From contig NZ_SJPQ01000001.1 in assembly GCF_007859945.1 (NCBI RefSeq), positions 186,001 to 250,000 on the forward strand: a DNA stretch of 64,000 nt. The letters run 5' to 3'. The DNA comes from Pseudobythopirellula maris (lineage in GTDB: Bacteria > Planctomycetota > Planctomycetia > Pirellulales > Lacipirellulaceae). This document shows, in pieces, positions 27,432 through 41,132 of the stretch. Position numbers and translations under genes: made by a program. The notes below the pieces were generated by a model. That model worked only from the letters and a program-made list of their open reading frames with translations, was not told the DNA's origin and ran no database searches. How positions within the stretch are numbered: position 1 is the first letter of the stretch; every line of letters begins with the position of its first letter.

Positions 27432-29402
27432 TTAGCCGCAGCGACCGAACTGCGTTCGTCGTGCGGCGATGGCCAGCAGCGCGAGCCACAGAGCCGAGGG
27501 CTCGGGGACCGATTCGCCCGGCGTGAACGAGGCCGCGGGCGGCGCCTGGGTCTCTCCAAAATGCTCGACCCACAGGTCGTAGTCGGCCTGGGTGTAGTCG
27601 CCCGTGTCGAGGCCGTCTCGCCACACCGTGAAATCGGCGGCGTCGACCGTGCCGTCGTTGTTGAAATCGCCCGCCAGGGAGGCGGGGATCACGATCACCG
27701 CTAGCGAGCGGGTCGGGATCGTCACCGTGAACAGGTCTGACAGGCCGCCGAGGGGCGACTCGGAGAGGCTCAGCCCGTCGAGCACCGAGTATTGCACGCC
27801 GTCGCTGGCGAGCCGCATGCCGGTCACGTCGACCGTCACCTCGGCGTCGCTGAAGCGGTCATGGTTCAGAAGCATCACGGCGAGGCTGCTGTCGGCCTGC
27901 ACCACGGCGTGGGTGCGGAGTTCGTCTTCGGACGATTCGGTCTCGACAAACTGGTCGCCCGGCCGGCCGAGCTTGTCGACGGCCGACACGCCGTAGAAGG
28001 CCGAGCCGAGCGTGAACTCATTCGTCTGGTTGAACGCGGCGTCGCCGATGAAGTCCTTGCCCATCAGCTCGAGGAACTGCACGCTCGTGACGCCCAGCTC
28101 GAGCCAGCTGGCGTAAGCGTCGGCCACGAAGTTGGCCTCGGCCGGGTCGGCGGGCTCGGAGGTGATGTCGCCAAAGTAATTGAACTCGGTGACCATGATC
28201 TCGGCGTCGGGGATGCCGTGCGTGGTGAGCGACTCGCGCACGCTCGGCAGGCCGCCCGCGGGGCCGCCGTCGATCATCAGCGGGATTTTTTCACCGACTT
28301 CCTCAAGGATCGAGGAGCCGCTCGCGTTGGTGGTGGGGTACCAGTGGACCATGACAAAGTCGGTCTCATCGGCCGCCTGCTCCAGCACCTGGTCGTTCCA
28401 CGACTGACCGTTGCGGATGGACCACGTGTCGTCCGGCGGGGTGGCGAGCACCGCGCCGATCTTGATCGTGGGATCGACCGACCGCATGAGCTGGGCGTAC
28501 TCGACGATCTCCTGGCCGTACTGCGCGGGCGACAGCTCGGCGGCCCCGGTCCGGTTGACGCCGTAGGCGAGGTCGTAGTCGACACTGTAGCCGCGGCCGC
28601 CGCCGTAGTAGCCCGTGCCGAAGGTCTCGTTGCCGATCTCCCAGTACTCGATGCCGGCGCCGTCGTCGCGGTTGATGGCGAGGTGGCGGTTGAGCGGCTC
28701 GTACACGCCATCGGCGTTGGCCCAGCTCTGGTACTCGCCGGGCGTGGAGGCGCGCAACCGGGCCCAGTACCCGGCGGTCTTCCAATCGTTGCCTTGCTGG
28801 TCGACGCCCAGAGGGACGTCGGCAGCTGTGCCATAGATCGCCGGGTCGGCGTTGGCGTAAGCGACCTGGGCGGCGGCCTCCTTGGGCTGGCCGCCGAAGT
28901 CGGGGACCTGCGACTGCCCGCCGACGAGCTTCAGCGCCGAGCCGTAGTTGACCGTGACCACGCCGCGGCCGTTCTCGATGTCGTCGACCTTGTTGATGAA
29001 AACGCCGAAATCGTTGTTCGGTCCGACGTAGCCGAAGTTGCCCGACTCGCCCCACCACGGCGAGAGCCCACCGCCGGTGATGCCGCTCTCCCATTGCGGG
29101 CGGGCGACCGACCAGTGGTAAACGTCGGCGTAGCCGCCGCCGCCGAAGCGGAGCGTCGTGACGCCCGCCTCTTCGGCGATGTCATCGATCCGGCCGTCGC
29201 CGAAGTAGTTGTAATAAGGCGAGGTGTGCATGCCCAAGCCCATCGGCGAGAAGGTCGACATCAGCGCGTTGGTGTCGACCGATACCGTGACCGCAGTCTG
29301 GGCGCTCGCCGCGGCGGCCAGCAGCACGACCAGCGAGCAGGCGGCCGCCAGCAAACGCCGCAATGGGGGCCGTCTCGATGGGATGCTAATTGTGCCGCTC
29401 AT
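27432..29402 (-). CDS. exported GH-A clan glycosidase, alpha-L-arabinofuranosidase-like, with dockerin-like and PEP-CTERM tail
   Basis: A 656-residue exported enzyme. A signal peptide ends near residue 37 (VVLLAAAASAQT). The TIM-barrel part has a likely acid/base Glu259 in WEIGNETFG and a nucleophile Glu406 in VTEFNYFG, as in clan GH-A enzymes such as GH51 and GH39. A beta-sandwich follows (VMLLNHDRFSDAEVTVDV). The C-terminus has a dockerin-like repeat (GDFNNDGTVDAADFTVWRD and YDLWVEHFG), then VPEP and a hydrophobic stretch, though the final residues are RRTQFGRCG instead of a plain arginine run. The substrate is probably a plant or algal arabinose- or xylose-containing glycan. The open frame extends to 29690, but the signal peptide fixes the ATG at 29402. 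Confidence 0.8.
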   Translation of the reverse strand: MSGTISIPSRRPPLRRLLAAACSLVVLLAAAASAQTAVTVSVDTNALMSTFSPMGLGMHTSPYYNYFGDGRIDDIAEEAGVTTLRFGGGGYADVYHWSVARPQWESGITGGGLSPWWGESGNFGYVGPNNDFGVFINKVDDIENGRGVVTVNYGSALKLVGGQSQVPDFGGQPKEAAAQVAYANADPAIYGTAADVPLGVDQQGNDWKTAGYWARLRASTPGEYQSWANADGVYEPLNRHLAINRDDGAGIEYWEIGNETFGTGYYGGGRGYSVDYDLAYGVNRTGAAELSPAQYGQEIVEYAQLMRSVDPTIKIGAVLATPPDDTWSIRNGQSWNDQVLEQAADETDFVMVHWYPTTNASGSSILEEVGEKIPLMIDGGPAGGLPSVRESLTTHGIPDAEIMVTEFNYFGDITSEPADPAEANFVADAYASWLELGVTSVQFLELMGKDFIGDAAFNQTNEFTLGSAFYGVSAVDKLGRPGDQFVETESSEDELRTHAVVQADSSLAVMLLNHDRFSDAEVTVDVTGMRLASDGVQYSVLDGLSLSESPLGGLSDLFTVTIPTRSLAVIVIPASLAGDFNNDGTVDAADFTVWRDGLDTGDYTQADYDLWVEHFGETQAPPAASFTPGESVPEPSALWLALLAIAARRTQFGRCG

Positions 29403-29806
29403 GGCGCCGCTCGTCGTGGAGATCTTCGGTCTTGTCGCGTCCAGCGTTAAGCCGGGCGGGTCAAGGGCATTGCTAAAACTAGGCTTCGAGAGCCGGTGGC
29501 CGCATCGCGGCCGCCGGGCGCTGGTTTGCCGGGCGTTGCTTTGATGGCAGCGCGTTGGCTGGAGCCACTCTGAAGGGCGGCGATGCGAAAAGTGTTGCAA
29601 ATCGAGAGCGGCGGCCGCTGAGCGGCGGCCGCTGAGCGGCGCAGTCTTCACGATACCTGCAGGTTTAAGCCCTTGGCGGAGGGATCTCACGGATAAAATC
29701 AGATTTTGCGTCAGATCGCGTTCCGCCGTGCTTATTTTCGAGGAGAGAGGCTCGGCGGACCTGCGCTCTCCCCCCTATTCGTTGTCCAACCACAGCGGCG
29801 CTCTCA
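29403..29806. other. divergent gap upstream of the ECF sigma gene, with a 14-base tandem repeat
   Basis: About 400 bases between divergent genes. At 29606-29642 the unit GAGCGGCGGCCGCT occurs 2.6 times in tandem; each unit contains the palindrome GCGGCCGC. No convincing -35/-10 pair was found, and no gene is seen. Confidence 0.6.
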
Positions 29807-30346
29807 GTGAACGACGACCAACGCCGACAGCGATTCGTGGAGCTCCTGACCGCCCACCAGCGCGACATCTACTCCTACGTCAGCATGCTGATGGCGGGAG
29901 ACGAGGCGTCGGCGGACGTGGTGCAGGAGGCGAGCATCGACCTCTGGAAGAATCACGCCATGTACGATTTCCAGCGGCCTTTCTTGCCGTGGGCGCTGAA
30001 GTTCGCCTACCACCGTGTGCTGGCGCACCGCAAGGCGCGCGGCCGCTCGCGGTTGGTTTTCAGCGACGAGTTCGTCCGCGCGATGAGTGTTCAGTGCGAG
30101 ACCGACCCAACCCCGGCCGACACGCGGCTGGCCGCCCTGCGGAACTGTCTCGAAAGCCTCCCGGAAGAGCAACGCAAGCTGATCCACGACCGCTACCAGG
30201 GCGTGCTCAGCGTGAAATCGATAGCGTTGCGGATGGGAGTGACGCCGAACAACGTTTCGGCGCAGTTGTACCGCATCCGCGCCGCGCTCTCGCGCTGCGT
30301 TGAGGCTCGCCTGCCAACGGGACCCAGCAAACGGTTCACCCCATGA
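29807..30346 (+). CDS. ECF-type RNA polymerase sigma factor
   Basis: A 179-residue sigma-70 family factor of the extracytoplasmic-function group found in planctomycetes and verrucomicrobia. Region 2 spans about residues 10-80 (RDIYSYVSMLMAGDEASADVVQEASIDLW) and region 4 about 115-170 (LPEEQRKLIHDRYQGVLSVKSIALRMGVT). It starts with GTG. Its stop overlaps the next start by 4 bases (ATGA), tying it to the FecR-like gene, which probably controls it. The target genes may include the glycosidase genes that follow; this is inferred from position. Confidence 0.9.
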   Translation: MNDDQRRQRFVELLTAHQRDIYSYVSMLMAGDEASADVVQEASIDLWKNHAMYDFQRPFLPWALKFAYHRVLAHRKARGRSRLVFSDEFVRAMSVQCETDPTPADTRLAALRNCLESLPEEQRKLIHDRYQGVLSVKSIALRMGVTPNNVSAQLYRIRAALSRCVEARLPTGPSKRFTP

Positions 30347-31728
30347 TCCAGCAAGAAGCACGCGTTCAGGAGTTGCTCGACACGGTGCTCGGCGGCGCCC
30401 CGACCGACGCCGAGTGCGACGAGCTGCGCCGCTTGCTCGACCAACAGCCGGAGCTCCGCCCGTCGGTGATCTCCCAGCTGCGCACGCACAGCTTGCTGAT
30501 GTGGATGCTCTCGCCGTCCGCCGGCGCGGAGGGCGACGCGGGGCCCCACCTCGTCGGTTACCAAGCCGTGCAGGCCGTGCCGAGCCTGCGATCGGTCGTG
30601 GCGGGGCAGCGGCGGTATTGGTACTGGTTCACCGCCTCGATCCTCGTGGCGTTGCTCTCCGCAGGCGCTCTGTGGGGGAGATTGGGCGGGGCCTCTCACG
30701 AAGCGCTCGGCAAGGTGCTCGACTCGAGCGGCGTGGCTTTTGGCGAGGCCACGACGGCGTTGCTTGCCGAGGCGGGCGACCGCTTCGCCGCGGGCGTGAT
30801 CGAGATCGACTCGGGGCGGTTGGCGTTGGAGTTTGCCAGTGGCGTGTCGGTGGAGCTTATTGGGCCGGCACGCTGCAGCGTGGTGGACGGCATGCTGGTG
30901 CGGCTCGAAGAGGGGCAGGCGACGGCCGACGTGCCGCGCTGGGCCCGCGGGTTTACGATCGCCACCCCGGCGATCGACGTGGTCGACTTGGGAACGCGGT
31001 TTGGCGTGGCGACCCGCGTCAGTGGAAAGACCGACGTGGTGGTGTTCGAAGGCGAGGTCGACCTCAAGGCGCCCGCCGCCAGCGAAGAACGCTTCGAGCG
31101 GCGGCTGACGCAGGGCGAGGCGGCCCGCGTCGACCCGCGTGGCAAGATCGAACGCATCTTCCAGGTCCACGGCGAGTCGCTCGGCGGCCACTGGTCGACC
31201 CTCGACCGGCCGGAGGGGGGCGCCATCGCGGCGGTGTGGGATCACTTCGAGGCGCGGGAGAGTGTCGGCTTTTATCAAGTCATCGCCAGCGGTTTGCTGG
31301 AAGACGCGCCCGCCTATGTCGACCATCCGCACCAGTGGAACGGCGTCGACGCGGACGGGTTGCCGAGCGAACTGCGCGGCGCCGATTACGTGCGAACCGC
31401 CAACGATTATCGCTACCTGCCGCGGCTCTCACTGAACGTCGAGTTCGCCGAGAACGCCACTCTCTATCTCTTTTTCGACCAGCGGACGGCGCCGCCCGAA
31501 TGGCTCGCCGCGGGCTTTGAGAAGACCGCCATGGTCGTGGGCCTAGACGAGGACGCTTGGCAGGGCAATCCGTCGTACGTGTTGGAGCGGGGGGCGGGAC
31601 GCAGCGTCGACAACCGCTTCGACGTCTGGCGCCGCCGCTGCGCCGCGGGCGAGACCGTGGTCCTCGGTTCGATGGGCGATGGCGACGAGGCGCGGGCGAT
31701 GTACGGCTTGGCGGTCGTGGCTGAATAG
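30343..31728 (+). CDS. FecR-domain membrane protein, likely partner of the sigma factor
   Basis: A 461-residue single-pass membrane protein. The first 85 residues are cytoplasmic and rich in Asp, Glu and Leu (LLDQQPELRPSVISQL), in the position of an anti-sigma domain. One helix follows (residues 90-108, YWFTASILVALLSAGALW). Outside lies a FecR domain (about 150-260; LEFASGVSVELIGPARC, FTIATPAIDVVDLGTRFGVA), then about 150 residues resembling a carbohydrate-binding sandwich with no firm match. In planctomycetes, such pairs link extracellular glycan sensing to sigma factor release. Translation is coupled to the sigma gene by the ATGA overlap. Confidence 0.85.
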   Translation: MIQQEARVQELLDTVLGGAPTDAECDELRRLLDQQPELRPSVISQLRTHSLLMWMLSPSAGAEGDAGPHLVGYQAVQAVPSLRSVVAGQRRYWYWFTASILVALLSAGALWGRLGGASHEALGKVLDSSGVAFGEATTALLAEAGDRFAAGVIEIDSGRLALEFASGVSVELIGPARCSVVDGMLVRLEEGQATADVPRWARGFTIATPAIDVVDLGTRFGVATRVSGKTDVVVFEGEVDLKAPAASEERFERRLTQGEAARVDPRGKIERIFQVHGESLGGHWSTLDRPEGGAIAAVWDHFEARESVGFYQVIASGLLEDAPAYVDHPHQWNGVDADGLPSELRGADYVRTANDYRYLPRLSLNVEFAENATLYLFFDQRTAPPEWLAAGFEKTAMVVGLDEDAWQGNPSYVLERGAGRSVDNRFDVWRRRCAAGETVVLGSMGDGDEARAMYGLAVVAE

Positions 31729-31895
31729 AGAAAGGTTGGCGGCGCGGCGATGGGGGGCTCTACAGTCGAACGAAGCTTTTTGTTAGCGTTCCTTGCCGAG
31801 CGGACGCTGCTCATGTACGAAAGCCGCTCTGCCCGCGCGCCGTCGCGTTCAGCGCGGCTGCTCCCAGAAGTCTCATCTTTGTCGGCTAGCACCTT

Positions 31896-34766
31896 ATGAA
31901 TTTATCACGAACGTACGGCTTCCGGTGCGTCCTCATGGCGGCAGCGACGCTCGGCGTCATGGCGGCGGCTTCCGCCGAGGCCCGCACGCGCGGCTTTGAC
32001 CATGGCTGGCGGTTCTCCAGTGGCGATCCCGAAGGCGCCGAACAGATCGACTTCGACGACCTCGCGTGGTCGAGCGTCACCACGCCGCACGACTGGGCGA
32101 TCGCCGGTCCCTTCAACCCCGAAGAAAATGGCTACGCCGGCAAACTGCCTTGGCGTGGCGTCGGCTGGTACCGCAAGTGGTTCTCGCTCGACGCCGCGAA
32201 GAAGGGTTCGCGTGTCTACCTCGACTTCGACGGTGTGATGGCGTTCGCCAAGGTCTACATCAACGGCCAGCTGGCATTCGAGGGCGACTACGGCTACGCC
32301 TCGTTCCGCGTCGACGCCACGCCTTACTTGCGATTCGGCCGGTCGAACGTGGTCGCGGTGCGCGCCGACACGACCCGGCTCAAAACCCGCTGGTACCCCG
32401 GCGCCGGGATCTACCGCAAAGTCTCTCTGGTGGTGAGCCCCCCGGTGCACCTGGCGCGGCACGGCGCCCGCATCACGACGTCCCACGTGTCGGACTCGGC
32501 AGCGCGGGTCGTGATCTCCAACGAGATCGAGTGCCACGCCGGGCTCTCCGATCCGTTTGAGGTCGAGGTCGAGATCCTTGACCCCGACGGCAAGGTGGTC
32601 GCAAGCAAGAGCTACGCCAGCGAGGCGCGTCAGGGCGAGACGCCGGTTGTCGAAGGCGAGCACGAGATCCCCAACCCACGGCGATGGGATGTCGACCACC
32701 CCCACCTCTACACAGCCGTCACGTTGCTACGGGTCGACGGCCAAGTGGTAGAACGCCGCGAAACACCATTCGGCGTGCGCACGTTCGAGTTTACCGCCGA
32801 CGACGGGTTCCACCTGAACGGCCGCCGGGTGCAGCTCAAGGGCGTCAACCTGCATCACGGCCACGGCCCCCTGGGCGCGGCCTTCCACACGCGGGCGATT
32901 GAGCGGCAGCTCGAGATCATGCAGTCGATGGGCGCCAACGCCATCCGCACCAGCCACAACACCCCCGCGCGTGAGGTGCTCGACCTATGCGACCGGATGG
33001 GCATTTTGGTGTGGGACGAGTTGTTCGACAAATGGGGCGGAACCGCCGGCCGAGTGGAGGGCGAGCCGCCCTTCGAGCCGTACGTCGCCAAGCACGCCCG
33101 CGAGTTCGTCCGCCGCGACCGCAACCACCCGTCGGTCGTTGTTTGGTCGATCGGCAACGAGATCCTCAATCAACCGCACGAGAAGGAGGGCAAGTCGCCC
33201 GAGCGGGTCGCCTTCGCACGCCAAGAGTTCTTAAGGCACGACTCCACGCGGCCGGTCGGCCTGGGCTGCTTCATCCCCAGCACGGCCGAGACGAAGATCC
33301 TCGATTCGCTCGACCTGACGGGCTGGAACTACGCCCGCCGTTACACCCGCTACCGCGAGCGGTACCCCGACAAGCCGATCGTCTACAGCGAGTCGGCCTC
33401 GGCCCTGAGCACCCGCGGCTGGTACCACCTGCCGCTCGCCACGGACAAGTGCGACTACGCCCATGACGAGCACCAGGTGAGCGCCTTCGAGCTCAACGCG
33501 GCCGGCTGGTCCGACTTGGCCGAGGTCGAGTTCGACCTGATGAAGAACGACCCGTACGTCGCCGGCGAGTTTGTCTGGACCGGCTTCGATTATTTGGGCG
33601 AGCCGACGCCGTTCTCGCAGGAGGCCCGCAGCTCGTACTTCGGCGCCGTCGATTTGGTCGGCTTGCCCAAGGACCGCTACTACCTCTACCGCAGCCACTG
33701 GCGTCCCGAGGCGAAGACGATCCACATCGCTCCGCACTGGAATTGGTCCGGCCATGAAGGCCCCGCTGGTCAAAAGGGTAAGGGCGTGCCGGTGATGGTC
33801 TACACCAACGGCGATGAGGGCGAGCTGTTTGTGAACGGCCGCTCGCAGGGCGTGCGGCGCAAGGGGGAGCGACCCCCGCAACCCGCCAACGTGGCCGTGC
33901 GCGCCACGGCCACGGCGAGCTCGCACGCCGACGGCAAGCCCGCGCAGCAAGCACTGGCCACCGAAGGCGGCGGCTGGGCCGTGGCCGAAGACGACCAAAA
34001 CCCGTGGTTCGCCGTCGACCTGGGCGAGGAGCGTAAGCTCGCCACGATCGGCCTCGTCTTTCCCCGCCAGTCGAAGCTGTACGGCTACACGGTCGAGGCG
34101 TCAGACGACGGCAACACGTGGCGCGAGATCGGCCGGCACACCGAGACCCGCGAGCCGATGTGGGGCGGCGTGCCCGAGGCGTTTCTCTCGGTCGATGGCG
34201 AGGGGCGCCACGTGCGGCTCGTGTTCGGCAAGTGTCTTGAACGGGCCAAACCTGCGATCAAGAGCTTCGCGGTTTACGAGTCGCCCAAGGAAAACGACTA
34301 CTACGCCCCCACGTACGACTACCGCCTGCGGTGGAACAATGTCAGATACGAGCCGGGCGAGATCAAGGTCGTCGTCAAGAAGGATGGCGAGCCGCTCGGC
34401 GAGACGACGGTCCGCACCGCCGGCGAGCCGGCCCGACTGCGGCTCACGCCCGATCGCACGGAACTCGCTGCCGACGGCGAGGACCTCTGCTACCTCACGG
34501 TCGAAGCGCTCGACACGCAGGGCGTCCCCTGCCCCACGGCCGACGCCCGCGTGCGGCTCGAATTGGAGGGGCCGTGCGAGGTGGCCGGCGTCGGCAACGG
34601 CAACCCGTTGTCGCTCGAGCCGTTCCAATCCGACGAGCTGGTACTGTTCAGCGGCAAGGCGGTGGCGATCGTCCGCACGCAGAGCGGCGCGGGCGGTTCG
34701 CTCAAGGTGACCGCCGCGAGCGACGGCCTGCAGCCGGCGACCGCCGAGCTCACCTCTTCGCGGTGA
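31896..34766 (+). CDS. exported GH2 glycosidase, beta-galactosidase-like, with inserted F5/8 type C domain
   Basis: A 956-residue exported GH2 enzyme. A signal peptide ends near residue 29 (GVMAAASAEA). Then come the jelly-roll (WRFSSGDPEGAE to KVSLVVSPP), the immunoglobulin-like domain and the TIM barrel. The acid/base is Glu422 (WSIGNEIL) and the nucleophile Glu499 (VYSESASALS). DUF4982-like sequence (VYTNGDEGELFVNGRSQG) is interrupted by a discoidin-type module at about 665-800 (ATASSHADGKPAQQALATEG, FAVDLGEERKLATIGL). A final Big-like domain ends the protein. The layout matches planctomycete and Bacteroidetes GH2 enzymes for galactosides of complex glycans. It starts 167 bases after the FecR-like gene. 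Confidence 0.88.
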   Translation: MNLSRTYGFRCVLMAAATLGVMAAASAEARTRGFDHGWRFSSGDPEGAEQIDFDDLAWSSVTTPHDWAIAGPFNPEENGYAGKLPWRGVGWYRKWFSLDAAKKGSRVYLDFDGVMAFAKVYINGQLAFEGDYGYASFRVDATPYLRFGRSNVVAVRADTTRLKTRWYPGAGIYRKVSLVVSPPVHLARHGARITTSHVSDSAARVVISNEIECHAGLSDPFEVEVEILDPDGKVVASKSYASEARQGETPVVEGEHEIPNPRRWDVDHPHLYTAVTLLRVDGQVVERRETPFGVRTFEFTADDGFHLNGRRVQLKGVNLHHGHGPLGAAFHTRAIERQLEIMQSMGANAIRTSHNTPAREVLDLCDRMGILVWDELFDKWGGTAGRVEGEPPFEPYVAKHAREFVRRDRNHPSVVVWSIGNEILNQPHEKEGKSPERVAFARQEFLRHDSTRPVGLGCFIPSTAETKILDSLDLTGWNYARRYTRYRERYPDKPIVYSESASALSTRGWYHLPLATDKCDYAHDEHQVSAFELNAAGWSDLAEVEFDLMKNDPYVAGEFVWTGFDYLGEPTPFSQEARSSYFGAVDLVGLPKDRYYLYRSHWRPEAKTIHIAPHWNWSGHEGPAGQKGKGVPVMVYTNGDEGELFVNGRSQGVRRKGERPPQPANVAVRATATASSHADGKPAQQALATEGGGWAVAEDDQNPWFAVDLGEERKLATIGLVFPRQSKLYGYTVEASDDGNTWREIGRHTETREPMWGGVPEAFLSVDGEGRHVRLVFGKCLERAKPAIKSFAVYESPKENDYYAPTYDYRLRWNNVRYEPGEIKVVVKKDGEPLGETTVRTAGEPARLRLTPDRTELAADGEDLCYLTVEALDTQGVPCPTADARVRLELEGPCEVAGVGNGNPLSLEPFQSDELVLFSGKAVAIVRTQSGAGGSLKVTAASDGLQPATAELTSSR

Positions 34767-34859
34767 TTCAGAAAATGCCTGCGAATACGCGTGAATCAAG
34801 CGTGAATCCCCTGGCCGGATCCGCGTCTTATTCGCTTGTATCGGTGGGCGGTTTTTGCC

Positions 34860-36263
34860 TCACCTGCACAGCCCATGTCGGCCGCAGCCTATTACCGAGA
34901 CGGCCAGCAGAACCAACAAGCCAGCCGCCGGTTCGGGCACGGCGAGCACGGTGAGCCGCGTGTAGCCGTCGAACTCGCCGCCGACGATCAAGTCGAGCGT
35001 GTAGTCGACCCCGCGCGTCGCCTCGGTGATCGACCGCCAGCCGTGGGGCGTGGGGTAGTAGACCGCGTCGCTGCGGCCCTCGATCTGGTCGAGGAACGCC
35101 TCGAGCGAGGCGCTCGTGTCGCCCGTTAGCGCGAGCGAGCCGCTCGAGTGCAGATAGACACCGGTGGGCGTGCCGCTGAGGTCGGCGATATCGAGGGCGC
35201 CGCTGACAGCGACGGAGGCCTGGTGGGTGACTCGCAAGACCCCGCTGCTATTCAAGCCGTTGCTATGGCCGCCGACATTGATTTCATGGGCGCTGACAAG
35301 AGAGTTTTCGCCAGCAACCGCTACCGTGCCTAGTTGCTTCTCGTCGACGTGCAGGTTGCCAATCCGTAATGATCCGGGCGATACGAACCGACTCCCTTCC
35401 TTAACGATCAGCAACGCGCTCCGTTCGGAACCGACAATTAGCAACGCGCGCAGTTCGAGCGTCGATCCCAAACCGGACACGACAACCCGACTCAACTCGC
35501 CTTGATCGCCGCCTGAGATCCCGCCCCCGGCGAATTTCACCGAGCCACCTTCAACCACGCTCAAGGAGCCGGCGCCCGCCATGCCGACTTGGAGTAATCC
35601 TTGGTCGCCAAACGCGTTCGAGTGCAAAGTCGAACCTGCGCCGGACACAACGACATTGCCGTTGCTGCCCAACTCGACGCCGATTCGCAGGTGAGACGCC
35701 AAGAAATCGGCGCCGTCGAGCACGGAGAGTTCTGCCCGTCCGGCGTTGCCGACATAAACACTCTTACCCGGCAGAGCGTGGGCGCTCTGCTCCCAAGAGG
35801 AGCCTTCCCCCGACACGGTTACCGAGCCGAATGATCCCGGCGAGTCGCCCAGCTTGAGCAGGTAGCTCTGGTAATAGCCGGCGCCATCCAGAACCTCGAT
35901 GGCGCCTAGCCCTTCGGCTCCGACGACGGAGCCCCCGAGATAGACGCCGTAGAAAGAATCATCGCCACTGATACGCAACGTGCCATTGGCGCCTTGGTGG
36001 ACGCCAAGGCGAGTCTCACGAGAAACGATTTCGCTCCCCGCGTCGACCTCGATAGACCCGTTGTGTGAGTCGCCAATGACAAGAGCCGCCGCACCGGTGT
36101 TCCAGGGGTCTTCGACGCCGTTGTACGCCGGTGTGAGGTTGCCGTTAGTTGTGATCGCGGCAGAAGACTCGTGGGTCGGCCAACAAGAAAGAAGGCCGAA
36201 TGCCGTCACAATAAACAGACTGATCTTCAATCTGCGTGCAGGCAGGGGGGGGACGAACCGCAT
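34860..36263 (-). CDS. exported repeat protein of T5SS/PEP-CTERM-associated type
   Basis: A 467-residue exported protein. After a signal sequence (LKISLFIVTAFGLLSCWPTH) it is made of serial strands with the pattern VxVSGxGSxW/L and LxVGxxGxGxLxVxxGG, for example SVTVSGEGSSWE, LLQVGMAGAGSLSVVEGG and RVVVSGLGSTLEL. This is the repeat shared by autotransporter-like and PEP-CTERM-associated proteins and predicts a beta-helix. The end has VPEP, a hydrophobic helix and a short Cys/Arg tail. LLSC in the signal region resembles a lipobox. The ATG at 36263 is chosen over one 39 bases upstream because AAGGAG lies 9 bases before it. Confidence 0.8.
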   Translation of the reverse strand: MRFVPPLPARRLKISLFIVTAFGLLSCWPTHESSAAITTNGNLTPAYNGVEDPWNTGAAALVIGDSHNGSIEVDAGSEIVSRETRLGVHQGANGTLRISGDDSFYGVYLGGSVVGAEGLGAIEVLDGAGYYQSYLLKLGDSPGSFGSVTVSGEGSSWEQSAHALPGKSVYVGNAGRAELSVLDGADFLASHLRIGVELGSNGNVVVSGAGSTLHSNAFGDQGLLQVGMAGAGSLSVVEGGSVKFAGGGISGGDQGELSRVVVSGLGSTLELRALLIVGSERSALLIVKEGSRFVSPGSLRIGNLHVDEKQLGTVAVAGENSLVSAHEINVGGHSNGLNSSGVLRVTHQASVAVSGALDIADLSGTPTGVYLHSSGSLALTGDTSASLEAFLDQIEGRSDAVYYPTPHGWRSITEATRGVDYTLDLIVGGEFDGYTRLTVLAVPEPAAGLLVLLAVSVIGCGRHGLCR

Positions 36264-36463
36264 AAGAACCGACTCCTTGGCTGAGCCTTGCGCGTAGCTC
36301 ACTCTGTTGGCAAGCCCTCAACGAGCATGTCAAAAATAGCCCGCGCCTCGAGAAGAAAAAGAAATATATCGAGCATTACAGGCTGTTCGTCGGAAAACTG
36401 GCCTTTATTGCAGTTGTCGCTTCGCGCTGAGAAGAGTGCGGCGTCAGACCGGGCACACGCGAT

Positions 36464-40812
<4,349 letters not shown>

Positions 40813-40943
40813 GGTGGCGCCGAAGAAGGGGGGAGAGGAGTGGCGGCGGCCGAATGGCCAGCCGGTCTTCCCATATTACCCCGAAGCGCAGGCCGGTTGT
40901 AGCCATCAGCCGTGGCGGCTTGGCGCTTGTGCTATTTCACGCC

Positions 40944-41101
40944 TAGAGCGGTTTGCTCATTGGTGTAGACGCTCGGCTCGCGATCGGCGTCATGGCTTCG
41001 TCAGCCTGCATTGACATTGCACCGCATTGCCTGCTTCGGCTTCCTCGCCACGCCGCCAATCGCTTCCCCGCTCGTCCACACCAATTCGAAAACCGCTCTA
41101 A
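40944..41101. repeat. MITE-like inverted-repeat element of about 158 bases
   Basis: Outer arms TAGAGCGGTTTGCTCATTGG and the complement of CCAATTCGAAAACCGCTCTA match at most positions. Pairing continues inward (GTGTAGACGCTCGG with the complement of CGCTCGTCCACAC) for about 50 bases a side. It carries no gene and fills the space between two minus-strand genes. Confidence 0.6.
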
Positions 41102-41132
41102 GGCTGGCGCCTCAGGCCGGTCGGGCGGGCCC

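Noticed and set aside
29606-29642. Tandem GAGCGGCGGCCGCT units as a possible CRISPR or binding array
   Set aside because: Only 2.6 direct copies with no spacers; best treated as a simple tandem repeat.
36328-36333. Perfect TTGACA on the minus strand upstream of the repeat-protein gene
   Set aside because: No -10-like hexamer at 16-18 bases, so it cannot be supported as a promoter.
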